A stretch of DNA of 64,000 nt, taken from the NCBI RefSeq assembly GCF_001676055.1, contig NZ_LZEX01000001.1:124001-188000 (forward strand). The letters are read 5' to 3'. Made by a program: the position numbers and the translations under genes. Below are positions 1-9,215 of this stretch, piece by piece (within the stretch, counting starts at the first letter, position 1; each line of letters opens with the position of its first letter). Source of the DNA: Morganella psychrotolerans. Lineage in GTDB: Bacteria; Pseudomonadota; Gammaproteobacteria; Enterobacterales; Enterobacteriaceae. Under the pieces are notes generated by a model that saw nothing but the letters and a program-made list of their open reading frames with translations, was not told where the DNA came from and made no database searches.

Positions 1-45
1 GAAATGGCAGCCGGTATACAAAAGAAAACCGACGAAAACAACTGA
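1..45 (+). CDS. C-terminal tail of an unidentified gene entering from the left
   Basis: Frame 1 is open from the window edge to a TGA at 43-45 and encodes a short charged tail ending in TDENN. A hairpin with a T-run follows within 12 bases, which is what the end of a transcription unit would look like. Fifteen codons are too few to name a family, and chance openness cannot be excluded. Confidence 0.3.
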   Translation, partial: EMAAGIQKKTDENN

Positions 46-55
46 TTCTCAAAAG

Positions 56-103
56 AAAAAAATCACATCCTGTACGGGTATTTCTCCGGAGCCGTGATTT
101 TTT
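56..103 (+). terminator. Probable rho-independent terminator
   Basis: AAAAAATCAC at 57-66 pairs with GTGATTTTTT at 94-103. The large loop of about 27 bases contains a further possible ACGG/CCGT pairing. The 3' arm ends in six T. It would close the unit whose last codon is at 45. It also overlaps the region where the immunity-like gene at 138 would be expected to begin. Confidence 0.45.
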
Positions 104-137
104 AGCTAAATCGATACTCAGCATCATTATATTCGGT

Positions 138-416
138 ATGATTATTTACTCACATAGTAAAGAAACAAGTAACCTGACGCTCATTATTTACATAGCTATA
201 TCTATGCTTTTATTTCCATTTGCAAAAAAAGCGAGCGATGATTTAATACGCCATCATTTCTCAGAGAAGACATTTAAAATTATTAATGAGAGCAGGATAA
301 CCAGCCATGGTTCTTTTTACTTGGTAATCATCATGATAATTACCATTCCTCTTGCCACAGGCTATTTTATATATTACGCAATAGATTATTATAATAAATT
401 TAAAGATGATAATTAA
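138..416 (+). CDS. Colicin E1-type (pore-former) immunity-like membrane protein
   Basis: A 92-residue product with two obvious hydrophobic segments (about residues 11-28 and 60-80), separated by a polar stretch. The segment LLFPFAKKASDDLI resembles the corresponding LCPYSK region of the colicin E1 immunity protein. Proteins of this family sit in the inner membrane and protect against a cognate pore-forming colicin. The ATG at 138 has no Shine-Dalgarno sequence and would cut into a longer hydrophobic run: the frame is open upstream to the window edge and reads LAKSILSIIIFG just before this ATG. The family is usually about 110 residues, so the true start is probably upstream or has been lost through an indel in the T6 run at 98-103. 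No colicin gene is next to it. The family assignment is by eye. Confidence 0.5.
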   Translation: MIIYSHSKETSNLTLIIYIAISMLLFPFAKKASDDLIRHHFSEKTFKIINESRITSHGSFYLVIIMIITIPLATGYFIYYAIDYYNKFKDDN

Positions 417-484
417 AAAACCAGCATAGCCAAAGTCCCGCGCTAACATAACGCAGGACTTCGGAAATAACGTTTTTTGACTGA

Positions 485-931
485 TTACAACCCACCCTCG
501 GGCTTATTCAGGATATGATCTTCCCAGTTCTGAACCACACTTTCCGGCACTGCAATATGGCGCACGGTAATACCGTTTTGGTGCATCAGGGATTTTGATC
601 CGCTGATTAACGGATGCCAGGGTAATAATGAATTCCCTTCCGAAATTCGGCGGTAGGCGCAGGTTAACGGCAGCCAGGCGTCAAATGTCAGCAGATTTTC
701 CCGTGTCAGTTTTATACAATCAGGCTCATAACGGAACCGGTCTTCATAATGGCGGCACTTGCAACTTTTAATATCCAGCTGGTTGCAGGCAACATCAGTG
801 AAATAAATTTCATCGGTGTCTGCGTCCATCAATTTCTGCAAACAACACTGTCCGCAGCCATCACACAATGATTCCCACTCTTCATCACTCATTTCATCGA
901 GGGTTTTCACCGTCCAGAATGGTTGAGACAT
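485..931 (-). CDS. ycgN: YcgN, UPF0260 cysteine-cluster protein
   Basis: A 148-residue protein of the YcgN/UPF0260 family, whose function is unknown. Its cysteine cluster C23-x2-C26-x2-C29-C30 is followed by C49, C57 and C59, the pattern of the YkgJ-type zinc/iron-binding domain. Length matches the E. coli protein. It is the last gene of a leftward set (ycgL, transglycosylase, ycgM, ycgN), which keeps the E. coli ycgLMN neighbourhood beside min. The ATG has a purine-rich AAGGAAAT-type ribosome-binding site upstream on the minus strand. Confidence 0.9.
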   Translation of the reverse strand: MSQPFWTVKTLDEMSDEEWESLCDGCGQCCLQKLMDADTDEIYFTDVACNQLDIKSCKCRHYEDRFRYEPDCIKLTRENLLTFDAWLPLTCAYRRISEGNSLLPWHPLISGSKSLMHQNGITVRHIAVPESVVQNWEDHILNKPEGGL

Positions 932-983
932 TTTATATTTCCTTCTTATAACTTTTATTTTTTATCTTTTACCGTGACAACCA

Positions 984-1640
984 TCAGATTACCCGGGTTG
1001 TCAGCATATAATCATTAACTGCTATTTTCAGCATATCGCCGGAGACCAGCGGCCCGACACCTTCAGGAGTTCCCGTCAGAATAATATCACCGGGGCGCAG
1101 GGTGAAATAACGGGACATATAGCTTATCAGCGGGACAATCGGCGTCAGCATATCGCGGGTATTGCCCTGCTGACGTAATTCACCATTGACGGTCAGGCTG
1201 AGCGTGACATTTTGCGGGTCAGGAAATTCATTAACCGGAATAAAACCGGATACCGGCGCTGAACCATCAAAGGCTTTGCTCTTTTCCCACGGCTGTCCGG
1301 CTGCTTTCAGTTTACTCTGAACATCCCGCAGGGTTAAATCAAGCGCGATACCAAACCCGGCGATGGCACGGGCGCAGCGATCTTCATTTGCCTGTTTCAG
1401 CGGTGCGCCAATCAGCACTGCCAGCTCAGTCTCATGATGTACCTCACCAAACTCTTTCGGGATGGCGACGGGCTGGCGTAAATCACACAGTGCCGTTTCC
1501 GGTTTAATAAAAAGAAGAGGTTCAGCGGCTGTCTGAGATTTCATCTCTGCGACATGTTTCGCATAATTAAGCCCCACACAGACCACTTTACCTGCCGGGA
1601 AGTCGAGGAGAGCGCCCTGCCAGTCACGATGCTGATACAT
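984..1640 (-). CDS. ycgM: YcgM, fumarylacetoacetate hydrolase-family protein
   Basis: A 218-residue single-domain FAH-family enzyme, the length of E. coli YcgM (219). The metal-binding HHETELAVLIG motif lies near residues 66-77 and the family signature ILTGTPEGVGP near the C-terminus. Members hydrolyse C-C bonds of acylpyruvates or decarboxylate oxaloacetate with a divalent metal; the substrate of this one is not shown by sequence. It lies between ycgN and the transglycosylase gene, all leftward. Confidence 0.88.
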   Translation of the reverse strand: MYQHRDWQGALLDFPAGKVVCVGLNYAKHVAEMKSQTAAEPLLFIKPETALCDLRQPVAIPKEFGEVHHETELAVLIGAPLKQANEDRCARAIAGFGIALDLTLRDVQSKLKAAGQPWEKSKAFDGSAPVSGFIPVNEFPDPQNVTLSLTVNGELRQQGNTRDMLTPIVPLISYMSRYFTLRPGDIILTGTPEGVGPLVSGDMLKIAVNDYMLTTRVI

Positions 1641-1664
1641 AGTTTTACCCCTTAATTTATTATA

Positions 1665-2759
1665 TTACCGGATACGTGCACCGATATTATCAGCCATCAG
1701 CGATACACTGAGCGCAAAGAAATACGAGCGGTTCCAGTGCATGATAGTGATAAAGTTCTGTGTAACCAGATACACCCGTCCCTGATTATCGTCCGGCACA
1801 ACCAGCCACAACGGAATATTATCAGGAAGATTTGCCTGTGCCGGAAGGCTAACTCCCAGCGCTTGCCACTGTGCCAATGTTTTACTCTGTGCAGCCTTTG
1901 TGCCTTCAATTGAGCGGTCAAACTCTGCCGGTAATGTAATTTCATAACCCCACGGCAGCCCTTTTACCCAGCCCTCTGTGGCGAGGTAATTCGCTGTGGA
2001 GGCAAAAACATCGGCTTTATTTTTCCAGATATCAACAATGCCGTCGCCGTCACCATCAACGGCATAAGTCAGGTAGCTGGTCGGCATAAACTGGTTCTGC
2101 CCCATTGCACCCGCCCAGGAGCCTTTCAGTTGCTGGTCAGCCGGAATATGCCCGTCATCAATAATCTGCAATGCCGCGATAAACTGTTTTACAAACATCT
2201 CTTCGCGGCGGCCTTCATAGGCCAGTGTCGCCAGCGCAGAAATCACATCTTCTTTGCCCTGATAACGACCAAAACCACTTTCCAGACCCCACAACGCCAC
2301 AATGTATTCCTGCGGCACACCATAACGCTGGCTGATACGGTCGAGGATTTCAGTATTCGCATCATATTGTTTCACTGCGGTACTGACAGCACCACTGGTG
2401 ACACGACGGTTCAGATAATCATCGAGTGTGACTTTCTTTTCCGGCTGGTTTTTATCGGATGTTATAACACGTTCGATAAAATGAAAATTCTCAAAAGCAC
2501 GGGTTAGTGTCGCTTCTTTAATGCCTTCCTGACGCGCCATCTCTTTTAATTGTTCCGCATAAGCCGGAAATTGCTCTGCAGTTCTGGAATCCGCCGGGAA
2601 ATCACGCTGCAAATCGCTGACAGTCAGGCGTGGCACAGCCTGTTTTACAGCCGGTGCTGAAGCAACCAATCCTTTGGACGGCAATACCGGCGGCTGAGAT
2701 GCGCTGCATGCAGTAAGAGATACAGCAATAATAACGGAAGACAATAATGTCAGGCGCAT
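1665..2759 (-). CDS. MltB-family lytic murein transglycosylase lipoprotein
   Basis: A 364-residue protein with a lipoprotein signal, hydrophobic core and lipobox LTAC with the modified Cys at 18. The body is an SLT_2/MltB-type domain. The catalytic glutamate is expected at E160 in WGLESGFGRYQG, and the family GAMGQNQFMPTSY motif follows. These outer-membrane enzymes cut peptidoglycan and leave 1,6-anhydromuropeptides. E. coli ycgLMN lacks such a gene at this spot, so it is an addition or a retained ancestral member. It ends in a short GARIR tail rather than an extra binding domain. Which MltB paralogue it is cannot be settled by eye. Confidence 0.88.
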   Translation of the reverse strand: MRLTLLSSVIIAVSLTACSASQPPVLPSKGLVASAPAVKQAVPRLTVSDLQRDFPADSRTAEQFPAYAEQLKEMARQEGIKEATLTRAFENFHFIERVITSDKNQPEKKVTLDDYLNRRVTSGAVSTAVKQYDANTEILDRISQRYGVPQEYIVALWGLESGFGRYQGKEDVISALATLAYEGRREEMFVKQFIAALQIIDDGHIPADQQLKGSWAGAMGQNQFMPTSYLTYAVDGDGDGIVDIWKNKADVFASTANYLATEGWVKGLPWGYEITLPAEFDRSIEGTKAAQSKTLAQWQALGVSLPAQANLPDNIPLWLVVPDDNQGRVYLVTQNFITIMHWNRSYFFALSVSLMADNIGARIR

Positions 2760-2793
2760 AACGATATCCTTTCTTTCTGTTTGGCAGACATAA

Positions 2794-3081
2794 TTATTCA
2801 GATTTATCCTGAATATTCAGTAAATCCCGGTATTCCGTTAATAAATTTTCCGCCGGTGGCGGGAATTGCAGATAATAACCCGATTCGGTTAATGCCTGTT
2901 TTACTTTTTCAATATCCGCATTTGCCAGTTTGTCGCGATTTGCCAGGTTAATCAGCATGCTGAATGCCGGTGTGCCAAAGCTTTTCATTAACTCTTCAGG
3001 CACGCGTGAGAAATCATCTCTTTTTTCAATATAGAGATAGGTATGATCGCGGTTAGGACTTCTGTAAATTGCACACAACAT
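2794..3081 (-). CDS. ycgL: YcgL-domain protein
   Basis: A 95-residue YcgL-family protein with the typical start [24 protein letters not shown] and a compact alpha/beta fold in the family. The biochemical role is unknown. It starts the leftward group and is divergent from minC across about 160 bases, as in E. coli. Confidence 0.92.
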   Translation of the reverse strand: MLCAIYRSPNRDHTYLYIEKRDDFSRVPEELMKSFGTPAFSMLINLANRDKLANADIEKVKQALTESGYYLQFPPPAENLLTEYRDLLNIQDKSE

Positions 3082-3241
3082 TGGAATTATCCCGTATAAA
3101 TCAAATCGTGACTTGCCAGAAAATGGCAGTAACTATAACATGCTATTGTTTTTGATAATATCGTCACCCGGCATTGTGTCACAGCCGTGTCATTTGTGTA
3201 TGGCTGAATACCGGGCCGTTTAATTACATTGAGTCGGACAG

Positions 3242-3949
3242 ATGTCATCATCGCCAATTGAGTTAAAAGGCAGTAACTTTACGCTTTCGGTTCTTCATTT
3301 AAATAATGAGGATCCTCAGATTATTGAACAGGCAGTCCGCGAGAAAGTCGGGCAGGCGCCCGCTTTTTTCCAAAATGCGCCTGTTGTCCTGAATGTCAGT
3401 CAGATTTCATCCGGTGTAAACCTGAAAATCATCTGCCGGGCAGTGGCTGAGGCCGGTCTGTCTGTTGTCGGGATCAGCGGCTGTCAGAATGAAAAAATGC
3501 GCAAAGCGGCTATCCGCAGCGGATTTCCGCTTCTCAGTGAAGGGAAAAGCGCCAGACCTGTTACGGCTGAGCCGGATGTGTCAGAGCAGGCCACCGCAAC
3601 GGTATCTTCACCGGATACGCAAAAAACCAAACTGATTACCGTCCCTGTCCGTTCCGGGCAACGAATTTATGCACCTAACAGTGACCTGATTGTGACCGCC
3701 AATGTCAGCGCAGGCGCTGAGCTTATCGCAGACGGCAATATACATATTTATGGCCTGATGCGCGGACGTGTGCTGGCTGGCGCTGCCGGTGATACAGAGT
3801 GTCTTGTTTTCTGTTCTCACCTGCATGCGGAACTGATTTCTATTGCCGGACAATATTGGCTGAGCGATCAAATCCCGGCGGAATTTACCGGGAAAGCCGT
3901 CAAATTAAGTCTGGTTAATAATGAACTCACTATCAACAATCTAATATAG
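3242..3949 (+). CDS. minC: Septum site-determining protein MinC
   Basis: A 235-residue MinC with an N-terminal FtsZ-antagonising domain (about 1-100), a Pro/Thr/Ser-rich linker and a C-terminal beta-helix dimerisation and MinD-binding domain. The latter contains the hallmark [20 protein letters not shown] stretch. It inhibits Z-ring formation away from mid-cell. It is first in minCDE, and minD follows after 22 bases. Confidence 0.97.
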   Translation: MSSSPIELKGSNFTLSVLHLNNEDPQIIEQAVREKVGQAPAFFQNAPVVLNVSQISSGVNLKIICRAVAEAGLSVVGISGCQNEKMRKAAIRSGFPLLSEGKSARPVTAEPDVSEQATATVSSPDTQKTKLITVPVRSGQRIYAPNSDLIVTANVSAGAELIADGNIHIYGLMRGRVLAGAAGDTECLVFCSHLHAELISIAGQYWLSDQIPAEFTGKAVKLSLVNNELTINNLI

Positions 3950-3971
3950 ACCTTTAACAAGGAATAATTCC

Positions 3972-4784
3972 ATGGCACGCATTTTAGTTGTTACTTCAGG
4001 TAAAGGTGGCGTAGGCAAAACCACTTCCAGCGCGGCCATAGCGACCGGCCTTGCCCAGAAAGGAAATAAAACCGTTGTTATCGATTTTGATATCGGTTTA
4101 CGTAACCTTGATTTAATCATGGGCTGCGAGCGTCGTGTTGTATATGACTTCGTGAACGTGATTCAGGGCGATGCCACACTGAATCAGGCACTGATTAAAG
4201 ATAAACGGACAGATAATTTATTTATTCTGCCCGCGTCACAAACCCGTGACAAAGATGCGCTGACCCGCGAAGGGGTCGAGAAAGTACTGAACGAATTAGG
4301 TGAGATGGACTTTGATTTTATTATCTGCGACTCACCGGCAGGGATTGAAAGCGGCGCACTGATGGCGCTGTATTTCGCTGATGAAGCCATTATTACCACC
4401 AATCCTGAAGTTTCATCTGTCCGCGACTCTGACCGTATTCTCGGGATTTTATCCTCTAAATCCCGTCGTGCGGAAAAAGGTCAGGATCCTATCAAAGAAC
4501 ATCTGCTTCTGACCCGCTACAACCCGGGTCGTGTCAGCCGTGGTGATATGCTGAGTATGGAAGATGTCCTGGAAATCCTGTGTATTCCGCTTATCGGGGT
4601 TATTCCGGAAGATCAGTCTGTTCTGCGTGCATCCAACCAGGGTGAGCCGGTTATTCTGGATCAGGAATCAGATGCGGGGAAAGCTTATGACGATGCGGTT
4701 GCCCGGATTTTAGGTGAAGATCGTCCATTCCGATTTATTGAGGAAGAGAAGAAAAGTTTCTTAAAACGCTTATTCGGGGGGTAA
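3972..4784 (+). CDS. minD: Septum site-determining ATPase MinD
   Basis: A 270-residue ParA/MinD-type ATPase. The deviant Walker A SGKGGVGKTT lies at residues 9-18, and the C-terminal amphipathic membrane-targeting helix ends in KSFLKRLFGG. MinD-ATP recruits MinC to the membrane and is displaced by MinE, giving pole-to-pole oscillation. Length equals E. coli MinD. The start is preceded by AAGGAATAATTCC. It is very closely coupled to minE. Confidence 0.98.
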   Translation: MARILVVTSGKGGVGKTTSSAAIATGLAQKGNKTVVIDFDIGLRNLDLIMGCERRVVYDFVNVIQGDATLNQALIKDKRTDNLFILPASQTRDKDALTREGVEKVLNELGEMDFDFIICDSPAGIESGALMALYFADEAIITTNPEVSSVRDSDRILGILSSKSRRAEKGQDPIKEHLLLTRYNPGRVSRGDMLSMEDVLEILCIPLIGVIPEDQSVLRASNQGEPVILDQESDAGKAYDDAVARILGEDRPFRFIEEEKKSFLKRLFGG

Positions 4785-4787
4785 ACC

Positions 4788-5063
4788 ATGGCGCTGTTAG
4801 ACTTCTTCCTGTCGAGAAAAAAACCGACAGCAAATATTGCAAAAGAACGATTGCAAATCATTGTTGCAGAGCGTCGCCGCGGTGAATCTGAACCGAATTA
4901 CCTTCCGGAACTGAAACGTGATTTACTGGCTGTTATCTGTAAATATGTTCAGGTGGATCCTGAAATGTTATCAGTGCAATTTGAGCAGAAAGGTGATGAT
5001 ATTTCAGTTCTTGAACTGAATGTCACACTGCCCGAAGGTGACGAAACAGCGAAAAAAGAGTAG
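4788..5063 (+). CDS. minE: Cell division topological specificity factor MinE
   Basis: A 91-residue MinE, slightly longer than the 88-residue E. coli protein. The N-terminal amphipathic [12 protein letters not shown] segment contacts membrane and MinD; the rest is the dimerisation domain. It stimulates MinD ATP hydrolysis and confines division inhibition to the poles. It starts 3 bases after the minD stop and is the last gene of minCDE. Confidence 0.97.
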   Translation: MALLDFFLSRKKPTANIAKERLQIIVAERRRGESEPNYLPELKRDLLAVICKYVQVDPEMLSVQFEQKGDDISVLELNVTLPEGDETAKKE

Positions 5064-5100
5064 CACTGCCGTCATTACAACGGCGTGATACTAACTGACT

Positions 5101-5129
5101 GCACAGCGGGGTAACTCACTGTGCTTTTT
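5101..5129 (+). terminator. Rho-independent terminator after minCDE
   Basis: GCACAG (5101-5106) pairs with CTGTGC (5119-5124), followed directly by five T. It lies 37 bases after the minE stop and just before the convergent end of rnd. Confidence 0.75.
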
Positions 5130-5134
5130 CTGTT

Positions 5135-6286
5135 TTATGCATCCGGCGTACGGGCTGTTCCTGACTGAATTTCATCAACTGTTTCTGCCAGCAAATCTTC
5201 AAGCAGCGGTTTACGCCAGCCACTGAGCAGCTCCGGCTCGCCCTGCTGTGCTTTACAATCCCATACCTTATTCAGGTATTGATTTATCTGACGGCGTGAT
5301 GCCAATAGTTCTGGGCTAAATTGTTCCGTTTCACTCAGCGCCGTTACCCGGGCTTTGATCGCCTTAAATGTTTTGCGGTATAACGGATGATCGGACACAT
5401 TTTCCACCGCCGGAGGACATTCACTGTCACTCAGATTACGGCACTCATCAACAATAGCCAGCACGCGTTTACCGTGACAGCGGATCTCCTGCCCGGTCAA
5501 ATCTAATCCGTCCAGCTCACCCAGCGATGTCGGCATATAACGCGCCACTTTCCACAGATGCTCTTCCCTGACAACAAAATTAACCGCCATATCCCGCTCG
5601 CGCGCCTGCTCAAGACGCCACTGCGCCAGTTTCTGTAAACAGGCCAACTGTTGTGAACGCAATAAGCCTGCCCCGCTGAACTCTTTATAGACCTCAGCCG
5701 GATCTGCCTGTTTAATTCGTCGTTGCACCATCAGGGCACACTCTTCCTGTGCCGCCTGCGTACAGCCCGCTTCCTGCACTTTTTCTGTCAGTATTTCTGC
5801 CAATGGCAGCAAATAGTACACATCTGCGGCTGCGTATTCACACTGTCTTGCTGTCAACGGCCGCGCCAGCCAGTCTGTGCGGGACTCACTTTTATCCAGA
5901 GTTGTACCCAGATAGGTTTCCACCAGTGAGGCAAACCCACAGGACAGCGGATGTCCGACAAACGCCGCCAGAACCTGGGTATCCACCATCGGGTGCGGTA
6001 CACAGTTCAGACTGTTGAGGAAAACTTCAATATCTTCGCTGCCGGCATGCAGATATTTCACCATATCCGGTGCGGTCAGCAATTGTTGCAATGGCGCCCA
6101 GTCAGTAATACCCAGCGGATCGACAAGTGCAAGGTGTTCCCCGTCGTAAAGCTGAACCAGACCGAGATGCGGATAGTATGTCCGGATACGGATAAATTCG
6201 GTATCCAGTGCAAGAAATGGCTTGCCTGCAACCTGTTCACAAAATGCAGCAAGCTGTGTATCGCTGGTAATCAACTGATGATTCAA
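5135..6286 (-). CDS. rnd: Ribonuclease D
   Basis: A 383-residue 3'-5' exoribonuclease (E. coli 375). The DEDD exonuclease domain starts with LALDTEFIR (D and E metal ligands, residues 26-34); the C-terminal half contains HRDC domains. It matures tRNA and other small RNA 3' ends. The start is TTG at 6286, preceded by AGAGAAG; E. coli rnd also uses a UUG start. Convergent with minE; fadD lies upstream in the same direction, but a repeat and a hairpin separate them. Confidence 0.95.
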   Translation of the reverse strand: MNHQLITSDTQLAAFCEQVAGKPFLALDTEFIRIRTYYPHLGLVQLYDGEHLALVDPLGITDWAPLQQLLTAPDMVKYLHAGSEDIEVFLNSLNCVPHPMVDTQVLAAFVGHPLSCGFASLVETYLGTTLDKSESRTDWLARPLTARQCEYAAADVYYLLPLAEILTEKVQEAGCTQAAQEECALMVQRRIKQADPAEVYKEFSGAGLLRSQQLACLQKLAQWRLEQARERDMAVNFVVREEHLWKVARYMPTSLGELDGLDLTGQEIRCHGKRVLAIVDECRNLSDSECPPAVENVSDHPLYRKTFKAIKARVTALSETEQFSPELLASRRQINQYLNKVWDCKAQQGEPELLSGWRKPLLEDLLAETVDEIQSGTARTPDA

Positions 6287-6328
6287 AACAACTTCTCTTA
6301 GTCTTAAACGACGTGATTAATAAATAAT

Positions 6329-6455
6329 TATACTCGTCATACTTCAGGATGCCCGGGTGTTGACTACGCTCAGCCCGCCGGGTCACATAGTTTACCTATG
6401 CTCCCCGCCGGACTGAGCTTGTCGCCTACATGCATACTGAATTATTTAGAGTATA
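6329..6455 (-). repeat. 127-bp imperfect palindromic intergenic repeat
   Basis: An intergenic block bounded by TATACTC (6329-6335) and GAGTATA (6449-6455). Inside, the arms GCCCGCCGGG and CCCCGCCGGACTGAGC mirror each other, so the whole can fold into one long hairpin. The CTACGCTCAGCCCGCC core resembles the GCACTCAGCCCGCC core of the shorter repeats elsewhere in this window, suggesting related families. No coding capacity is visible. The strand is arbitrary because the element is palindromic. Confidence 0.65.
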
Positions 6456-6498
6456 GAAACAGAATAACTCAAAAAATTATACTAATTCAATAAACAGC

Positions 6499-6526
6499 AA
6501 TAACGCCGGTAACTACCGACGTTATT
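6499..6526 (-). terminator. Hairpin downstream of fadD, possible terminator
   Basis: AATAACGCCGG (6499-6509) pairs with CCGACGTTATT (6516-6526) with one mismatch. It lies about 20 bases past the fadD stop. On the minus strand the following bases are only moderately T-rich, so termination efficiency is uncertain. Confidence 0.45.
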
Positions 6527-6547
6527 ATTTTGCAACCGGACGGGGTG

Positions 6548-8239
6548 TCATGCAACCGGCTGAGTCTGTGTTTTTTGTTTTTCTTCGTTACGTAATTCAC
6601 GGCGTAAAATTTTGCCGACATTGGATTTCGGTAATTCATCACGAAATTCAATGATTTTCGGCACTTTATAACCGGTCAGATAACGACGGCAATGTGAACG
6701 CAGCTCATCCTCTGTCAGTGAGGGATCTTTGCGCACAATAAATACTTTAACCGTTTCACCCGAACTTTCGCTTTCAACACCAATGGCGGCACATTCCAGT
6801 ACGCCCGGATGCAACACAACCGCCTCTTCAACTTCATTCGGGTAAACGTTAAACCCCGATACCAGGATCATATCTTTCTTGCGATCAACAATATGCAGAA
6901 AGCCGTTTTCATCAAACTGTGCAATATCCCCGGTTGCCACCCAGCCATCTTTTAACACTTCTGCCGTGGCATCCGGCCGGTTCCAGTACCCTCTCATAAC
7001 CTGCGGACCACTTACCCACATTTCACCCGGCTGGCCTTCCGGCATATCATTACCGTCATCATCAACCAGACGAATATCTGTGGACGGCACAGGAAAACCA
7101 ATGCTGCCGCTGTAACTTTTCAGATTATGCGGATTACCGGCAACCAGCGGCGAGCACTCAGTCAGCCCGTAACCTTCCAGCAGGTGTTTACCGGTCAGCG
7201 CTTCCCAGCGCTCAGCCACTGCTTTTTGTACCGGCATTCCCCCGCCGACGGAGAGATTCAGTGTGGAAAAATCCAGTTTACGAAACTCAGGATCATTAAC
7301 CCAGACATTAAATAATGTATTTACCCCGGTTATCGCGGTGAACGGGTATTTGCCCAGTTCTTTTATGGTGCCGCTGACATCACGCGGGTTCGTAATTAAC
7401 AGGTTGCGTCCGCCTATTTCAAGAAATAACAGGCAGTTTACTGTCAGGGCAAAAACATGATACAGCGGCAGCGCCGTCACAATCAGCTCTTTTCCGACAC
7501 TCAGCTCAGGAATGTAAGCGGCGCGCGCCTGCTCCAGATTCGCCAGCATATTACGGTGTGTCAGCATCGCGCCTTTGGCAACCCCGGTTGTTCCGCCGGT
7601 GTATTGTAAAAAAGCAAGGTCCTCCCGGTGAATGTCCGGTTTGACATACTGCATGCGGTAGCCCTGATAGATAGCGCGGCGAAAAGAGATGGCATCCGGC
7701 AGGTTATATTTCGGCACCAGCCGCTTGATGTATTTGACAACAAAGTCCACCAGCGTCGCTTTGGGACGCGAGAGCTGATCTCCCATGCGGGTCAGGATAA
7801 CGTGGCGGATTTGTGTGTTAAATACAATTTTCTCAAGCGTTTGTGCAAAATTGGAGACAATGACGATTGCAGCACAGCCGCTGTCATTTAACTGATGTTC
7901 TAACTCTCTTGGTGTATAGAGCGGGTTCACATTGACAACAACCATTCCTGCCCGCAAAACCCCGAACATCGCGATAGGGTATTGCAGTAAGTTTGGCATC
8001 ATCAGAGCGACCCTGTCTCCTTTTTTCAGCCCCAGTCCGTTTTGCAGATAGGCAGCAAAAGCACGACTGCGCTCTTCCAGTTTCCGGAACGTCATCACCT
8101 CGCCCATATTAATGAACGCAGGCTGATCCGCAAAGCGGGATACCGCATTTTCCAGCATCTCTGCCATTGAGGCATAGGTGTCAGGATTGATATCCGCCGG
8201 GACGTCTTCCGGATAGTGTTTAAGCCAGACTCTTTCCAA
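6548..8239 (-). CDS. fadD: Long-chain fatty acid-CoA ligase FadD
   Basis: A 563-residue AMP-forming acyl-CoA synthetase (E. coli 561), similar end to end. The ATP-binding [12 protein letters not shown] lies near residues 213-224. The FACS signature region around DGWVATGD is near residues 430-455, and the C-terminal GYKVPK...[12 protein letters not shown] carries the catalytic lysine. It activates imported fatty acids at the inner membrane for beta-oxidation. The start is TTG at 8239, chosen because [10 protein letters not shown] matches the E. coli N-terminus. I see no convincing FadR operator in the 287 bases upstream. Confidence 0.97.
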   Translation of the reverse strand: MERVWLKHYPEDVPADINPDTYASMAEMLENAVSRFADQPAFINMGEVMTFRKLEERSRAFAAYLQNGLGLKKGDRVALMMPNLLQYPIAMFGVLRAGMVVVNVNPLYTPRELEHQLNDSGCAAIVIVSNFAQTLEKIVFNTQIRHVILTRMGDQLSRPKATLVDFVVKYIKRLVPKYNLPDAISFRRAIYQGYRMQYVKPDIHREDLAFLQYTGGTTGVAKGAMLTHRNMLANLEQARAAYIPELSVGKELIVTALPLYHVFALTVNCLLFLEIGGRNLLITNPRDVSGTIKELGKYPFTAITGVNTLFNVWVNDPEFRKLDFSTLNLSVGGGMPVQKAVAERWEALTGKHLLEGYGLTECSPLVAGNPHNLKSYSGSIGFPVPSTDIRLVDDDGNDMPEGQPGEMWVSGPQVMRGYWNRPDATAEVLKDGWVATGDIAQFDENGFLHIVDRKKDMILVSGFNVYPNEVEEAVVLHPGVLECAAIGVESESSGETVKVFIVRKDPSLTEDELRSHCRRYLTGYKVPKIIEFRDELPKSNVGKILRRELRNEEKQKTQTQPVA

Positions 8240-8379
8240 GATTTTACTCCTAATGATTGCTGCTTATCTCAGCCCCTGCCGGTATTAACAAAGTATTTAC
8301 ATAACCGGCGATTTCAGACAATTAATCTGTTTCAGGTTGAGAGACACATCACTAATTTATTTTACAAATACAGATAATA

Positions 8380-8403
8380 ATTGAGGCGGCAAATGCCGCC
8401 TCT
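8380..8403 (-). terminator. Hairpin terminator after the slp-family gene
   Basis: GAGGCGGC (8383-8390) and GCCGCCTC (8395-8402) form a perfect 8-bp GC-rich stem with an AAAT loop. On the minus strand it is followed by AATTATTAT, a poor but plausible U-tract. It is 124 bases past the stop of the upstream lipoprotein gene, in the fadD promoter region. Confidence 0.5.
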
Positions 8404-8526
8404 TAATTTATTCATATTAAACAGACAATAATGATAACGTCTGCTTATAAAAACGTATGTGATTGTACACCCAAATCCGCATTTATGCTGAATTTTAAGG
8501 TGTTGCCATCCGTAAATTACTCCTGA

Positions 8527-9129
8527 TTATGGTACCAGGTAATCCTGTACCACAGCAGGTCCCGGCGGATAATACCAGCCGCCGCCATAGTAGCCGCCAC
8601 CGTAATATCCGTCATGCCAGCGCCATGGATCCGGTCCGTAAACCGGCGGCGGCATCATCACCTGTTGTGATTTATGCCAGCGCTGATAACCGGTAACATC
8701 AATCACCGGGAACGTGTATTCCACTTCCCCGATTTTTCCCTGTTTTGTTCCGTTCAATGTCCCTATAACCGTAACATACTGGTCACGGAAATTGCTGGGC
8801 TCATGGAAGCCGTTTATCCGGGCATACATCCTGCCGACCGACGCCGATCCCAGGAACGGCGCACCGGAGCTGTTAAGCGGCATAACGGCTATCTCTAACT
8901 GTGTGGTATCCGGCTGGTTCAGTACATTCAGTACCCGTCCGCCGAAACGTGCTTCCATGCCTTTATATGCCTGCGGGGCTTTTTGCGCCGCAGAAAAATC
9001 CGTAACCAGGGACGGACCGGTGCCTTTGATAGCATCCGGTACCGTAGCGCAGCCTGTCAGCGCCAGTGTGGTAATCACAACACAATATTTCAGGCTACTC
9101 TTCAGGCGACTATGTAAGCGATTCATCAT
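8527..9129 (-). CDS. yeaY: Slp-family outer-membrane lipoprotein (YeaY-like)
   Basis: A 200-residue lipoprotein with a signal peptide and lipobox LTGC, the modified Cys being residue 27. The body is the Slp/YeaY domain. The C-terminus is unusually rich in Gly and Tyr (HDGYYGGGYYGGGWYYPPGP). It sits between fadD and tsaB exactly as yeaY does in E. coli, which decides the name over slp itself. Function of the family is unclear; Slp is linked to starvation and acid stress in the outer membrane. Confidence 0.88.
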   Translation of the reverse strand: MMNRLHSRLKSSLKYCVVITTLALTGCATVPDAIKGTGPSLVTDFSAAQKAPQAYKGMEARFGGRVLNVLNQPDTTQLEIAVMPLNSSGAPFLGSASVGRMYARINGFHEPSNFRDQYVTVIGTLNGTKQGKIGEVEYTFPVIDVTGYQRWHKSQQVMMPPPVYGPDPWRWHDGYYGGGYYGGGWYYPPGPAVVQDYLVP

Positions 9130-9215
9130 AACAGTGACCTCTTGTGACAGACCCGATATCTCTATTGTGGCTTATGTCCGGCGATTCAACAATTGATGCC
9201 GTCTATATTTTTGCA

